A stretch of DNA of 64,000 nucleotides from Niebla homalea (taxonomy: Eukaryota; Ascomycota; Lecanoromycetes; Lecanorales; Ramalinaceae), in contig JAHGAU010000038.1 of the NCBI GenBank assembly GCA_019925105.1, forward strand, positions 414,642 through 478,641. The letters run 5' to 3'. Made by a program: the position numbers and the translations under genes. Below, in pieces: positions 21,315-34,000 of this stretch (within the stretch, counting starts at the first letter, position 1; the number at the start of each line of letters is the position of its first letter). Below the pieces are notes generated by a model. The model was not told where the DNA came from and did not search any database. It saw nothing but the letters and a program-made list of their open reading frames with translations.

Positions 21315-22964
21315 TCAAGCGCCACATCGGCAATCGAAGCTGCATATGCCTCCATTCTCGGTGGAGTTTAGAAGCGCCAGCTTGCCGGCTGGGCAGCGAA
21401 TCTTGACATCACTCTCACCACAGACGGGACTGCAATCGCTTTTATCGCATTTGGCTCCTGTGGCCCTACTCCAGATATTCGCAGGTCGACCGCCAGGACA
21501 AATCATGTAGTATTCAATATCTTCGTGATCTGAGGACACTGGGGATGATGGTTGCTTCTCGATCCTGTTTTGGCTCCTACTTGCCTCGATTGTTTGTTGG
21601 AGTACTTCATATTTGTATTGCTGCATGTGTCTACCTTTGTTGCGTGGCGCCGTCAGGTCGTAATACCTGCCACCAATATTTCCACCATATGTTGCGAGAC
21701 CAGTACCAACTTTGACAGCGAGATTATCCTTATAAGCCTTAAGCTGCGTGGATATACATTAGCTCAAATGAAGAACGACCTCTAGAATTGCGTTGGGAGG
21801 GGACCCCACCTCGATTACCCAATCGATGAACGTCCAAGTCCTCTCTGTGCTACAATTCAGGCTTTCCAAAGTAAGTACTCCGCCGGTTGACCAAGGATCT
21901 TCATAGCTTGAACGCGTGTTACGAAAACCCTCCAGCAAATGATCACCCCCATGTCCCGGAAGTATAACGCCACCCGACGCAAGATTGGCAGTTATTCTAT
22001 CAATGCCATGAAACCCTCTGATGGTGACCTGGTGTCTTCGAGCCTTGGCCGCTACATTATGCTGCCAGCCATTCTCGTTCTTTCGGCACAGGTCCTTGTG
22101 GTCATGTGCAAAGTGGAGGAAGTGGCACAGGATTAGACCAAGATTGCGAACCTCTGTGCTGTCATCGCCGAATAACTTTTGTTGGATTAGAATATCAATG
22201 GCGGTCAGCAGAGCGGTACCGATGAGCATGACACGCTTGGCACTGCCCTCAATACCTGGGATGATAATTCAGACCAAAGTGCTGACATCCAAGACAGATA
22301 ACATACCATGCATGCCATAGCACGCTCGCTCAAGGAACAATGCCATTCCTTCGATATGCGCCCATATCAAAAGGGTGTCCCGCTTCTTCTTGCTTTTCTT
22401 CACTTCCTTGTTGAACGCTAGGAACGTGTTCTCTATCACCTCACTTGCCCCATAGCCATCCCACTTGGAAGTGATGTACATGTCGAAATTTTCAGGGTCA
22501 CGGCAGTATATTTGGTCTGTCCATTGTTTGTACAGATCATAGCCCGCTTTGGTCACTATCCAAGGGTGACTTGGATGCGCGTCCGCAGCCTGCATGCACA
22601 TGCACTTGCCCTCTTCAGCGCAGCTGATCTCAATGCGCTCGTAATCATCGGCGTCGCACTCACGGTGGAGATCACTAACAGACCGACATATGCATATCCA
22701 AGTCTTGCCATCGGCAGCCTCAGAGACCTTGGTTTCGCGCCTTGGTCTAGTCGTGGGCAGATTTTGTAGCAGGACGCGTTCCTTCGTCTTCGATGAACCA
22801 TGAGCCTTCTCCACTTTCTCAAGATCCGCAGATCTTCCCCCTGTTTCCGTTGGAGGCATTATGTTCTGCGTTGTCGAAGCCTTTTTACCGAACGCTCGTT
22901 TGGGCCTTGGGGCTACATCATCCTCCTTGCTCGTCACTGGTCGCTTTCGCTTCGCTGGAGGCAT
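21315..22964 (-). CDS. Conserved-looking fungal protein of unknown function
   Basis: Three exons splice in phase to 510 residues: 22964-22307, 22255-21810 and 21743-21315. Donors are GTATGT and GTGGGG; acceptors are CCCAG and ACGCAG. The N-terminus is basic with nuclear-localisation-like stretches (MPPAKRKRPVTSK, PRPKRAFGKK). A Cys-rich patch follows at about residues 90-125 (WICICRSVSDLHREC, ISCAEEGKCMCMQAADAHPSHPW), then a helical region (FLAFNKEVKKSKKKRDTLLIW). The C-terminus has eight or more Cys (GAKCDKSDCSPVCG, CSFDCRCGA). I recognise no family. Spacing of the first Cys cluster could bind zinc. The third exon is supported by phase and by a continuous frame across 143 codons. Confidence 0.65.
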
Positions 22965-23466
22965 GGCGGCAAATGTGGGACTTGGAACAATCAGAGACTG
23001 TAGTTGCTTGTTCTGATAGGGAGAGCTCTCCTCCGCGCTAGAGATTTGTCATGATTCCCGAGAATGACGCCTAGTCACGTGGACATAAGATTCCGCTATG
23101 CAAATCAGCATGACAGACTTGGCACACTCAAAATTCTGTACTGCGCTTTCATCTGCGGCGTCTGCTTACCTCTTTGAAGCCCTTCGTATGACCGATATGA
23201 ATGGCTAGCTAAAGTAAATAGAGCTGTGCATGTCTCAGTGTGCTGTTCAGGTCGCTCAGGGCGATATCAATACCTCCCCAATGTGTAGGGATTTGCCGAG
23301 CCTGCAAGGTCCTAGCGTAACAGCTTTGAAGGCGATGAGGTTACGAACTTGTCAAGATTCCATAGATCATATATTCGGGAATCTGGACGGCACGTCTGGT
23401 CATTCATGCCCATCTACATGAGACTCACATGCTTTGGCCTTGTGTCCCGGGCCACCTTTTGACATC
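22965..23466. other. Divergent intergenic region
   Basis: Shared 5' region of the 510-aa gene (minus) and the RING gene (plus). No extra gene is seen. Confidence 0.5.
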
Positions 23467-26122
23467 ATGGCGGAGGTTAACAAGCCAGGCCTCCTCGACC
23501 TCGAGAAGGAGCTGACATGTTCTGTGCGCTTTCCTCTTCCTCATGCCTGTTTTAACATTCTGCTGGTTCTCCTGAATGCTAATGTAAGGCAATATTCAGA
23601 TATGCACAGAAGTCCTCTATCAGCCTCTTACCCTCCTTGACTGCCTTCATACCTTCTGTGGTTCATGTCTCAAAGAATGGTTTGCTTTCCAGGCGACGAG
23701 AGCCTCTAGGACCAGCCCCGATCCCCTGACATGTCCCTCATGTCGTGCTGCAGTGCGGGAGACACGGCCAAATGCGACTGTAACAACTCTACTCGAAATG
23801 TACATGCAAGCCAATCCAGGGCGTGCACGGACAGACAAGGAAAAGGAGGACATTCGCCAGAAGTATACACTAGGAGAGAATGTCTTGCCAAAGATCAGGA
23901 GGAAGAAGGATACAGCGGAGGATGTTGAGGACAGGCGCATGGTTGAAGAGGCAAGGGAACTGAGCTTGAGGGAGGTGGGTATTCGAGGACAAGGGTATGA
24001 GAGAGGTGTACGGCATCGAGCAAGGGAAGGGCAAGCTGCTGCAAGCACCCAAGAGAGCCAGGCCTCCGTGGATGAGGAAACAAGAGCGAGGCAGATGAAT
24101 CATCAGGCTAGCCTCAGGTCCATGCTGAGCTCCTCGGATCTGGGAGATCATACTGAGCTGGAAGAGGAGATCCTGGGGCAGATCATGGAGGAAGGAATCT
24201 TGGATGGCATTGATCTAGACAATCTGAACGTTTCTCAGGAAGATGAGCTTAGCGAGAGGATAGCTGAGGCATACCGACAAAAGCACAGACATCGACAACG
24301 GCAGCGGTCACGGTCAGCTACTAGGGCAGGTCGTAGAGCAGAGGCAGGGGCATCATATTCTCGAAATATTAATCCAGCAGCTGAGCAAACACGGCATCGA
24401 CGGACTCATAGCTCCTCAAACCTTGTCGAACGATCTCCTAACGCCTCACACCCACCGGTCTCGAGACCACACTTGCTCGAGGCTTATCCCACCGCGCAAG
24501 GACGAAGGCGTAGGACTTCGAGCGAGAGCCGGCGACAGACCTCGCCAACCCCGGCTTCTCATTCCAGGAATGGCTCAGAAACGCAACGGCAAGCAGCAAG
24601 GTCCGCGACAGATCTTTCAGATCGCCCTTCCAGCTCCGATACTCAAAGACAGGCATCAAGGTCAGCCCTCAATCTGTCAAACAGGCCACCCACTCACGAC
24701 ACGGCAAACCCACGGCCAAATCATATCTCGGATCAAGCTCGCAGTACTACCGAGCCCGAGCGACTCCGTCCTAGCACGAGGGATGGCGAGCGGTCGTTGC
24801 AGGGTCGACAGTCAAGATCTCCGCAAGAGAGGAACCAGCTGGCACCGGCTACCGAAGGCGCTCGACAGCCCATGGCTCACGCATACCCTTTGGGTAGTCC
24901 TGATGTCATGCTGCATGGTCCACAAGATCGCAATCAGGGCTCGTCTACTTCTGTCCAGCCACTCGTCGCCGAAACGGATAGTGCGTCTTCAAGCTCCCAG
25001 GTGCAAAGGTTCATAGAACCTTCAATCTCCTGTAATGGATGTGGGAAGTCTGAACTTGAATACAACCTGCACTTCAACTGCTCGCATTGTGAGAATGGAT
25101 CATACAATCTCTGCCTACAATGTTACCGGACTGGCACAGGCTGTCTTCACTGGTATGGCTTCGGTACTGGCGCCATGCCCCGATATGAGCGCTCTGCACC
25201 GCCAGGTGGCTACCCTGCCGGGCACGAACTTCCCCATCGCCTACAGGGCCATCAGTATCTTCGCCCACCCTCTCGAACGCTTGTCCCCGCAGGAACTTCG
25301 CGCCTTACAACATCCGATCCTGCCCAACGCCTACAGTCCGGTCCCTTTTGTTCCAAATGCTCCACCTTCTCACCCTCCTGCTACTGGCAGTGCTCAATCT
25401 GCAACCAAGGCGAGTTCGGCTTCTGCAATACTTGCGTCAACACGGGCAAATGCTGCACACATCCCTTACTTCCTGTAGCCCTGACCTCATACTTGAGTTC
25501 CGGCCAGCAAACCTCGGCCACCAACATTCCATCATCAACCTCGTTCGCCCCCAAAACGCCAGCTTTGCCCACCAGCTCCGAATCAATGACTCCGACCTAC
25601 ACGCCCCTCACTATCTCGACCAACTGCGACAATTGCACCTACCCGATCCCGCCCTCCACAACCCGTTACCACTGCCCCCAATGCAACAACGGCGACTACG
25701 ACCTCTGTACCGCCTGCTACCAGAAATTCCTCAAGCGCGGCACCATCACCCCCGGAAACGGCCCTCGCGGCCGCCGCCTTTGCCCTCGGCATGAGCACCG
25801 CATGATCGTGGTGGGCTTCGAAGATTCTGAGGCCGGGCAGCGGAGGGTCGTGGTGGAGGATCTTGTGGGCGGGGTATTTGATAGGGATGGTGATGGTGGG
25901 GCAGGGGCCCACTCGGGGGAGAGGGGCATGCGGGTAGTGGCGCTATGGGGATGGTGGCCGCGCGAAGGAGTGGAGGATGAGCTGGGTTTTCCCAAAGGGG
26001 CGGAGATTCGGGAGTGTAAGGATGAAACTGGGGAATGGTATACGGGCGTGTATTGTGGGGATCGAGGGTTGTTTCCGACTGGGTATGTGAGATTTTGTGA
26101 GGGGTATGGCATAAGAGCTTGA
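23467..26122 (+). CDS. RING-ZZ-SH3 protein, probable E3 ubiquitin ligase
   Basis: Exon 1 (23467-23523) and exon 2 (23600-26122) join in phase across a 76-bp intron inside the RING finger, giving 859 residues. The RING is C3HC4: C18, C21, C34, H36, C39, C42, C64, C67 (with LDCLHTFCGSCLKEW), the E2-binding module of ubiquitin ligases. Residues 85-480 are charged, Arg/Ser-rich and probably disordered. Three ZZ-like zinc modules follow at about 495-537, 602-645 and 695-735 (CNGCGKSELEYNLHFNCSHC; CSKCSTFSPSCYWQCSIC; CDNCTYPIPPSTTRYHCPQC). The last 65 residues read as an SH3 domain (VVALWGWWP, GDRGLFPTGYVRF). The ZZ and SH3 parts suggest peptide-directed substrate choice. The target is unknown. Confidence 0.85.
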
Positions 26123-26372
26123 TGGAGAGAGGAAAGTCAAGAGATGTTGAAATACCGCGAAGAGTTACGAGACAGACGTAGCCTGCCGTTTGGATAGAAT
26201 TCTGTTACGGAATGAGGGCTGGCTTCCTGGTTCGTATGAACTGGGGTGGGAAGGTCTTGGTCGCCTTTTCTGGGCTCGTTGATCGATTTGATGATTTCAT
26301 GAATATCTACTGGGGAGTTATGGTAACGAATGTCACGGTTGTTGTTGTGTTCATCGCCCGGATGGAAATCCT

Positions 26373-28028
26373 TCACTTGGCATAAGAAGCTGTCATAGCG
26401 CTGCCTCCGGCTATCTGAGGACCTGTAAAAGCCTTCCTCCCCGTCGTAATCCACGTGACAATGCTGATCAGGGCAATGATGCCTATAGCCGCGCTCGTGT
26501 AATTCATGTTCCCTTTATCTACAGGGCTAAGGGTAGGAAAGTTGAACGTGATTGAAGTGAAGACCAGGAAGGCTAAGCCGACAATATTCATGATGATGCC
26601 GTACCGTCCAAGCGAGTAAGGCCCTGTAAGGGGCGTCTCATGCCTGGTGAACCTCGCGAGAATCCTGGATAGTAAAGGCATCGCGTACGAGAGATAAAAC
26701 CCTTCAGTCGCAATTGATATCACAGTATTGAAACCGGTCAGAGTCCCAAAGTAGATCGAATTGAGTGCTATCTGCACCGCACATGCAAGGAGGATGGCAT
26801 AGATGGGAATCTGTCGCCTCGATTCCACTTTGGCGAAAAGATCGGAGAATGGCAGTCCGCGGTCACGGGCAAAGGCGTAGATGCTTCTAGATCCCTCGGC
26901 AAGTAAGGCGTTGGCACAAAAGAGGAAGATGACCAATATCAATGAGGAGAGAAAGCAAGTCCCGACAACGGATCCAGTCGAGTCGTAAAAGATCTGTATG
27001 AGGGGAACGCCAGTGGTCGATTCAGCTGTTGAAGTGATGTCGCGGATACAGAAGCATATGGCAATGAGAAAGACGAAGCCTGTGACAGCGCCGATATAGA
27101 CGGACAAAATGATTGCTTTGGGCGCTTCCTTGGACGCATTCTTCATTTCCTGCAAGACAATCGTGATTAGCAGCCGTCTCTGTACTCTACAAAAGTATGT
27201 CATGATAGCCAAGACACAAAAGGTCAAGGAGGTGACAACAGTTTGTTGATTTACGGAAATCCATACCTCAGTCATGTGCGCGGGCGCATCGTAACAACAC
27301 ATGCCAAAGGAGCTCTGCAGCAAGCCTAAGATGGCGGCAAATCCAGTACTGAAGCCTGTAAAGTTCTGGAAGTCGTGGAAGACGAAGCTGGCAGGCTGTT
27401 TATGATCATTCGTCGCCAAGATGGTTACGACAACAATGATGAAGGAGCATATGTTCCATACTAGTATAAAGCGCGATATGCGATCCAGCAGATGGGTCCC
27501 ATAGATATTCATCGCAGTTGAGATGAAGGCAATCAAATACGCCAGGAGCACAGTATGCCATCGCTCTATGGTGTAGCCGGGAAATGAGAGATTGGCTTGA
27601 CCGAGTATGAAGTTGGCTCCAACGAAGTTGTTCGTCGCGCCCATTGCAAGAATGCCCGTTATCATGAACCAGCCGGTGACCCATGACATACCTCGAGCAA
27701 TCTTGGGTGGAGCAAGTACAGCAACCCACGAATATTGTCCTCCTGCCACTGGGAAAGCCGAACAGATCTCGGCCATGGAATAGGCAACAGCGAGGGCGAA
27801 GATACTGATCCCGATCCAGCTGTAGATCATAACGGGGGGCCCTCCACTTTCGACCCCTAAGATCAACACACCTCCCAAAGCGGTCCAGCAGGTGACGATA
27901 CTGAAGCTGAAACCGATCATGCCCAAGAGTCCAAAAGAGCGCTTGAGTTCTTGTGTGTAGCCCAGCTGCTCAAGCACTGCATCTTCCTTGGTTTCATTGT
28001 CAAAGACTTTTTCCTCTGACGATGACAT
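26373..28028 (-). CDS. APC-superfamily permease (GABA/choline type)
   Basis: ATG 28028 starts MSSSEEKVFDNETKEDAVLEQ. Typical signatures follow: QELKRSFGLLGMIGFSFSIV, the start of the transporter core, and FPVAGGQYSWVAVL. Splicing an in-frame, stop-free 117-bp intron (27150-27266, GTATGG to TTGCAG) restores the family sequence APAHMTEEMKNASKEAPKAI and yields 512 residues with about 12 membrane segments. Unspliced, it would carry 39 extra residues in a conserved loop. The family (Uga4, Hnm1 and relatives) imports GABA, choline or other amines by proton symport; the substrate cannot be told from sequence. It is divergent from nudE. Confidence 0.9.
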   Translation of the reverse strand: MSSSEEKVFDNETKEDAVLEQLGYTQELKRSFGLLGMIGFSFSIVTCWTALGGVLILGVESGGPPVMIYSWIGISIFALAVAYSMAEICSAFPVAGGQYSWVAVLAPPKIARGMSWVTGWFMITGILAMGATNNFVGANFILGQANLSFPGYTIERWHTVLLAYLIAFISTAMNIYGTHLLDRISRFILVWNICSFIIVVVTILATNDHKQPASFVFHDFQNFTGFSTGFAAILGLLQSSFGMCCYDAPAHMTEVWISVNQQTVVTSLTFCVLAIMTYFCRVQRRLLITIVLQEMKNASKEAPKAIILSVYIGAVTGFVFLIAICFCIRDITSTAESTTGVPLIQIFYDSTGSVVGTCFLSSLILVIFLFCANALLAEGSRSIYAFARDRGLPFSDLFAKVESRRQIPIYAILLACAVQIALNSIYFGTLTGFNTVISIATEGFYLSYAMPLLSRILARFTRHETPLTGPYSLGRYGIIMNIVGLAFLVFTSITFNFPTLSPVDKGNMNYTSAAIGIIALISIVTWITTGRKAFTGPQIAGGSAMTASYAK

Positions 28029-28998
28029 TCTCGCAAAAGATCAAGTAGCATGGAGAGAGAAAAAGAAAGGTTACGTTGAACGACTGTGCTTTGAGACGTA
28101 AAGAGCAGAGCGCGACCTAATCTCACGTAGCAACGAGGGCGGGAATCAAATTATATGGACCCTTTGCATACCCTAGGTAAAGCATTCACCTTCCCGATCA
28201 GCGTAGGAAACCTCTGCTACCCGTTGGGCTACAGGCTCTCTAAATGGGATCGCTTATCTTGATCTTAGAATCGCCTCCCATTGGCCCAATTCGGTGCTTC
28301 ATATCGACGCTGAGAGACCTGAGCAAGGACTCACCGCTAATGTCATCCGAAAGGTCGGTGTTCAATAGGAAGCCTTGGGCTCACTCTGGATCCTCCAATA
28401 ACCCTACCTTTGGCAATTCATGGACATGACAGGTAGATATGTACGTTTCTGATCAATACAGATGGTGTTCCAATGCCCATACTTGTTCTCTCTCAAGTCC
28501 GTTGAAGGCTATAAGTCTCAGGTATAACATTCGCGAGCCTGAATAGCTTATCGGAAGATAGGAACATTGAGCAACGTGGCTCAAAGATGTCGAGGCATGC
28601 TTCCCTTGCCTCCATAATATATGCTTTTGAGGGTCCGGAGTTTTACCGGCCAAATCCCAGCCATGTTGACGGTCTTAATGCCAAGAATGCTTTTTGTCAG
28701 TTCAAACAACAATGAGACCAGCAACAAAGACGACAATAAAGCTTGGGTCTTCTTAGAGGCTTGGGACAGATCATAGAATGGTAAAGGCTTGGTTGACAAA
28801 GAAGAGGAATTTATGCCCGTGGAGTTGCTCCGTCACCCGCTAACGTAGCAATCGCCTCGCAAACACAACATAACAAACAGTGAACATCGTGCAGGTGTTG
28901 ACCTAGTCCTTGCGATATACATCTGCCCTACTTGTTCAACATCGAGACAATTCAAACGCGGAACTCACAACACCACACCGAGCCGTAGGCGTGGGAAA
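28029..28998. other. Divergent intergenic region, permease to nudE
   Basis: About 1 kb of 5' region. Short frames on the minus strand (28453-28799) lack motifs. Confidence 0.5.
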
Positions 28999-31021
28999 AT
29001 GCCCCTCAGTGACGACCTTCCGTCGTCGTCCCCAAGTCGGCTTCCGGAGGATTCATTGGCCTACTACAAGTCGCAATATGAGCAGCTTGAGGCCGAGCTT
29101 GCAGACTTCCAAGCCTCCAGCAAAGAACTCGAAGCGGAATTGGAGAAAGATGTCGAGGCAGCAGAGAAGCGAGAGAGGCAACTACAAGAGAAAGTCGAGA
29201 GCTTAGGCTATGAGGTAGAGGAGTGGAAGGTGCGTAGAATCAGGGCTATAAAGCTCAAAATGCTAATGCACAGTTACGCGATAGACCAAATACAAGCAAG
29301 CAAAGGCAGAGGCCAATACAGCGCAGAATGCCTTGCAAAAAGAAATCACGAGCCTTCGGGACACCAACAGAACCATGCAACACCGACTACGCGATATTGA
29401 AGTTTCCAATGACGATATGGAGCGACAGGCTAGGAACACGACTTCTTCCCTGGAGGATCTGGAGTCCAAATACAATGTTGCGATCGAGCGTGGCGTCATG
29501 GCGGAAGACGACATCAGATCAGGGGAACAGGAGCGGGAGAATCTGAGGATTGAAACGCAACGATTGAAGGACGAACTCAACGATCTAAAGATTGAGGCCG
29601 ACATACGACAGAATAAGTTGCGCAACGCTGAATCCCTGCTCGAGCGTCAGCACAAGCGGGCACCAGCACCCATTGCTTCCAGTTTGGAAATGCCCCAATC
29701 AGCTGTCTCTGAATTATCGCCTGCCACGACGGCCTCCTCCCCCGGAATAGCGACTCCACCGACCAAATCAGCATCTTCGACCGTCTCAGACACCCAAACC
29801 CCTCCCTCACCTCCTACATCTGACAAATCAAGCTCCGCTGCCAATGTAACACCTGCGCCGTCGCTTCTCAAATCGAGATTACCAGCAGTGGACTCAAATG
29901 CGACACCAAAGCCGTCAACATTGCCCAGACATTCTAGACGACCTTCGATTCCGGTGAACAACGAGAGACCCCCTCGTGTACCCCGTCGCACGACATTGAG
30001 CCGGCCTGAAGCCACTCCTCGTGCTCCAGGCTTGGTTCAATCAGGCTCATTGCACCATCTGCATGGTTTGATGAGCAAGATGCAGATGCTCGAACAACGA
30101 GTTCATTCAGTCCGATCCAAACTCCCCGCACCCACCTCCACCCCACCACGAGCGTCCCCAAGGAGTGGCTCTGCCTTGGGCCAATCCCACATCCCAGCCA
30201 CAGTAACCCTTCGCAGCAGCAAGAAACGCGCCAGCGCAACCACCAACAACACTCCTTCTGACAGGCCTGCCAGTCGATTGTCCTCGGCATTCAACGCATC
30301 CACCACTCACACCCCGTCCGAAAGACCCAGCAGCCGTCTCTCCTCAACATTCACCCGCCGAAGCCCCGATCGTCCAACAAGCCGCCTCTCCTTCGGCATC
30401 CCCCAACCCACCATTGCCACCACTCGAGATGTCACTGCATCCCGCCCCCAAAGCCGTCAAGACAACACATCCCACCGCCCGCCCAGCCGCGATAACCACC
30501 ACTACCACCAATCAAGCAGCCGCCCTGCTTCCCGCGCCAGCCTCTCGTCCCGCCAATCCATCAGCCACCTACCATCCTCCTCCACATCCAGCACATCCCG
30601 CCCAGGCAGCCGACAATCGATGTCCGGCGCTCGCACGCCGCTCGGGCATTACAGCCAAGCCACCACGCAGTCCGAGGCACGTGGCAGACCGCTTTCTGCA
30701 ATGGGCGGATCGTACAATGGCGGGCACGCGCATTCCGCCAGTGTGAGCAGGAATTACGGGTCGCAGATCCCGCAGTATACGGATGAGGAAGACGTGAGTG
30801 AGGTACTGACGCCGACACCCTCGAGGAGGACCACAGCATCCAAAGGGGAGCCCGTTTCGAGTATCCCTGCGCTGTCAAGTTCGAAAGGCAGGTTAAGTGG
30901 CGTTGGCGGCGCTGCCGGGAGGAGGATCAGCTCTGGGGGTGCAGCGCCTGGAGTGGGAGAGATGGGACCGCCGGAGAGGAGAGCGACGAGGAAGTTGAGT
31001 GAGGTGGGGGAGTCTTATTAA
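28999..31021 (+). CDS. nudE: Nuclear distribution protein NudE
   Basis: NudE binds LIS1 (NudF) and dynein and supports nuclear migration and spindle function. Exon 1 (28999-29229) and exon 2 (29285-31021) join in phase over a 55-bp intron (GTGCGT to GATAG) to 655 residues. The N-terminal 190 residues form the conserved coiled coil ([76 protein letters not shown]). The remainder is Ser/Pro/Arg-rich, with a short motif [21 protein letters not shown] inside it as in other fungal NudE. Length is normal for Pezizomycotina. ATG 28999 is followed directly by conserved sequence. Confidence 0.93.
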
Positions 31022-34000
31022 TAGTGTATGAGTCCAGATGTATCTATGATTATGGCATGATAATGAGCATCAGGTTTGATACCCGTCTTGATGAATCTAT
31101 TGGCTTGGATCAACGATACACGAGAAAGTGAGCTTTGAGACATCCCCTTGCCCGTTTCGCTTGCTTCCATTTGACTCTCGGTGCATTTCTTGTATCCTTC
31201 CCCATTAGCCGGCAACGTTTCCATACATGTACCCACGTTCCATCCGTAATCAACAACAGGCGTTCGTCATCCCACCGTACTCCTAGGAAGACGTGACAAC
31301 TAACAGTACGCCTTATCCACAGCCCAATGAAAAGGGTGTAGCCTGGAAGAATTGCAATAGAGTTCAACCGTCACAGCAGATTCCAATGGGAAAAGCTTCT
31401 TTCATCATCTACAGTACCAAATGTGCATGGACCTCCCCCAGCCAACATCGACACACAGTTTGCGCTGGGCTGTCAGCTTCTTCACGCCCACATTTCAATG
31501 AGCCCAGTACAAAATTCCACAGATGTCCCGGTTTCTAAACCGTTCCGCCATTTTTCTGCCCCCCTTTTTTCCCCAGGGTAGAGTACAGTATGTGAGCAAC
31601 ACGTCCAAAGGAAGGCCCGATTCCGTGGTGTAGGCTCAGGTGCGCCGCCGCTGGGGATGCATCCTGCGCCGTCGGACCAGGGCGGTCCAGACCGCGAATG
31701 TGATCGCGTCCACGCTGGCCCGGACGATCTCGAGAGGTCGCATCTCGTCTTGTTCCTTTGAAATGAGCCAAATGGTATGGTGACGGGCTGCTGCTCAGCT
31801 TGAGTTGAAGGATGACTCTTTCAACGTTCTGAGGATAGCCTCGTCGATGAGCAAGAGGATTGCTTTCACAATGTCTGTTGCCCTCGTCGATGGGTTTGCG
31901 TTCCTGGGTGTCAAATGCTCATGGCAGGTTTTTGGGCACAGAAATAGAGGTTTGTGGATTTCGCACGGCATTGTGGACGAGGCGAACGCCATCAACGCCA
32001 GATGCTCTTGTTATCAAAACTTTAAACGCTCACAAAGCACCATTATTCGTGTCGTGCACCTTGAATAGCCTGCTTCATTTGCTCTGCGTAGGCAAGTCCA
32101 TGGGTATTTTCTGTGACTTCATAGACAAGATACACCAGACATGGCGTATCTGCTTTTTCCGAGTCTGAATATACATCTCTAAAGTTGTGGAGTATATTTA
32201 TGAAGCGCGACGCACGGGACTCGCAAATAGACAAAGACGAAGGCGATGGGCATGACACACTTTCACTCACTGCTCGACCAAACTGCTGATACCACCCTCA
32301 GAAAGTGTGGAGATGTCTGGGACACCATTCGGTTTATATGTAACTGCTGTCCTCGACTCACGCATGTCGACGCAGCTGACTTGATCAAGACATTCAAAGC
32401 ACCATGGTCGAAAGTTATCAGAAAGCTGCTGCATTTGTCCATTGGCACCATCGTCGCTTTGGTCTGCTTGTGAGGCCTCAGTAAAGGCGTTGATAAAAGG
32501 GCCCATTGCCTCTCTCGCCCCTGTTGCTCTCTTGATTCTGCCATTATTCACCGCTCTTGGAGACAACAAGACTTCCATGAAACTTCCTTGTGAATGTTGC
32601 ATCCTTTTCGACTTCACGATCTATGAAAGGACTGACCGAGATGGAGAGTGACCTGCAAGGCAAAAGAATAGCATGGAACCAACCCTCAAAGGCCAGAATT
32701 TGTCGCGCAAATCAGGCCATGGACTGGCAGCGGAGTCTTTGATGGACCCCACCAAATATGCCCTGTAACGCAGACTGCATCATGTTTACTTCGACCAGGC
32801 GTGAAGAAACATTTGTGAAGGATGCAACAGTACCCACCAGGGTGGGGGTTGACTGGGCTGTTGAACAAAACGAGGGTCATGCACATGCAAGGCTTTGGTG
32901 TTGCAATAAATGCACTACAACCCAATGCAGACACAAGGCTGGCAGTATATGCAGTCATGCTGACAGGCTGGTGGCTCAGTCTCATCACACTTACGTTCTT
33001 GCCACCTCGGAGCTTTATTGTTGGACAGTCATGCAGGCCTTCCATAGAACTACTACTCTTCCTGGTTGTTGTCAGACCATTGGGGAAAGCCTGGTCAGCA
33101 TCAAAGGAAAAGAGTGATCAGTAGGATCCACATGGATGAACGCATAGACCATTCTGACAGCGGGACAAAGCCCGGATCGGCGCATTAGCAGAGAGAGCCT
33201 CATTCCAAGTTTTACAAGTTCTTGTGAATGATCGTTTGCGGGATCGGGTTGTTGACTTTCCGAAGGCATGCCATTTGCTCAGTGTACGCTGGAGGCTACC
33301 CGAGGAAAGGCAACCTCACATATCACGAGTGAAAGTATTATTCGATTGATGCTGGTGCGTGATCAGAGACTGCAGGCTGTGTGACCAGACGCAATGCATG
33401 GGGGGACCTCTTTTCTAGTTCGCTTCTTCAGGGGGCCAAAGACAGGCGAACATGGCCAATGGCCACGACGGAAAGACGGAGAGCTGAGGGCTTATTTTCA
33501 GCAGTCCTTAGACGAAGGATTGGTCAAGGGGAGGGTTCAAGTGCTGTCGCCTACAGAAGATGAAATGATCCTGCGGACATCTGGATTGTCATGATTGCCG
33601 CTTCAAGCAAGCCACCAGGCCTTTCTAATGGTATTCTCTCTGCTCTTCAAGCATGTCAGACGATCATCAATATCAAGACACAGATTCGAAGTCGGAACCC
33701 CCCCCCGTCCCCGTCCTCGCTTGTGTAAGAAATGTTGGCTTCATAAATAGAAACAATAATGGCCGGGGGCCCTTTTGAAATTGCGGCGTGGGAGGGCCTA
33801 GGAAGGATTTTGGTGATTCGACGTTGGATTTTGCGCAGCACTCACTTGGCCTTCTTATCCCCCAGCCTCGTCTTTCTACCAGGGACCACTCGCAGCAGGC
33901 AGAGGCTCGGGTTGCATTCAAAATATGGATCTTAATCTATTTCCAAGCAATAGTATCATGATTCTGCTCGCCCTATAAGTCGGTGAACGACAGCATATAA

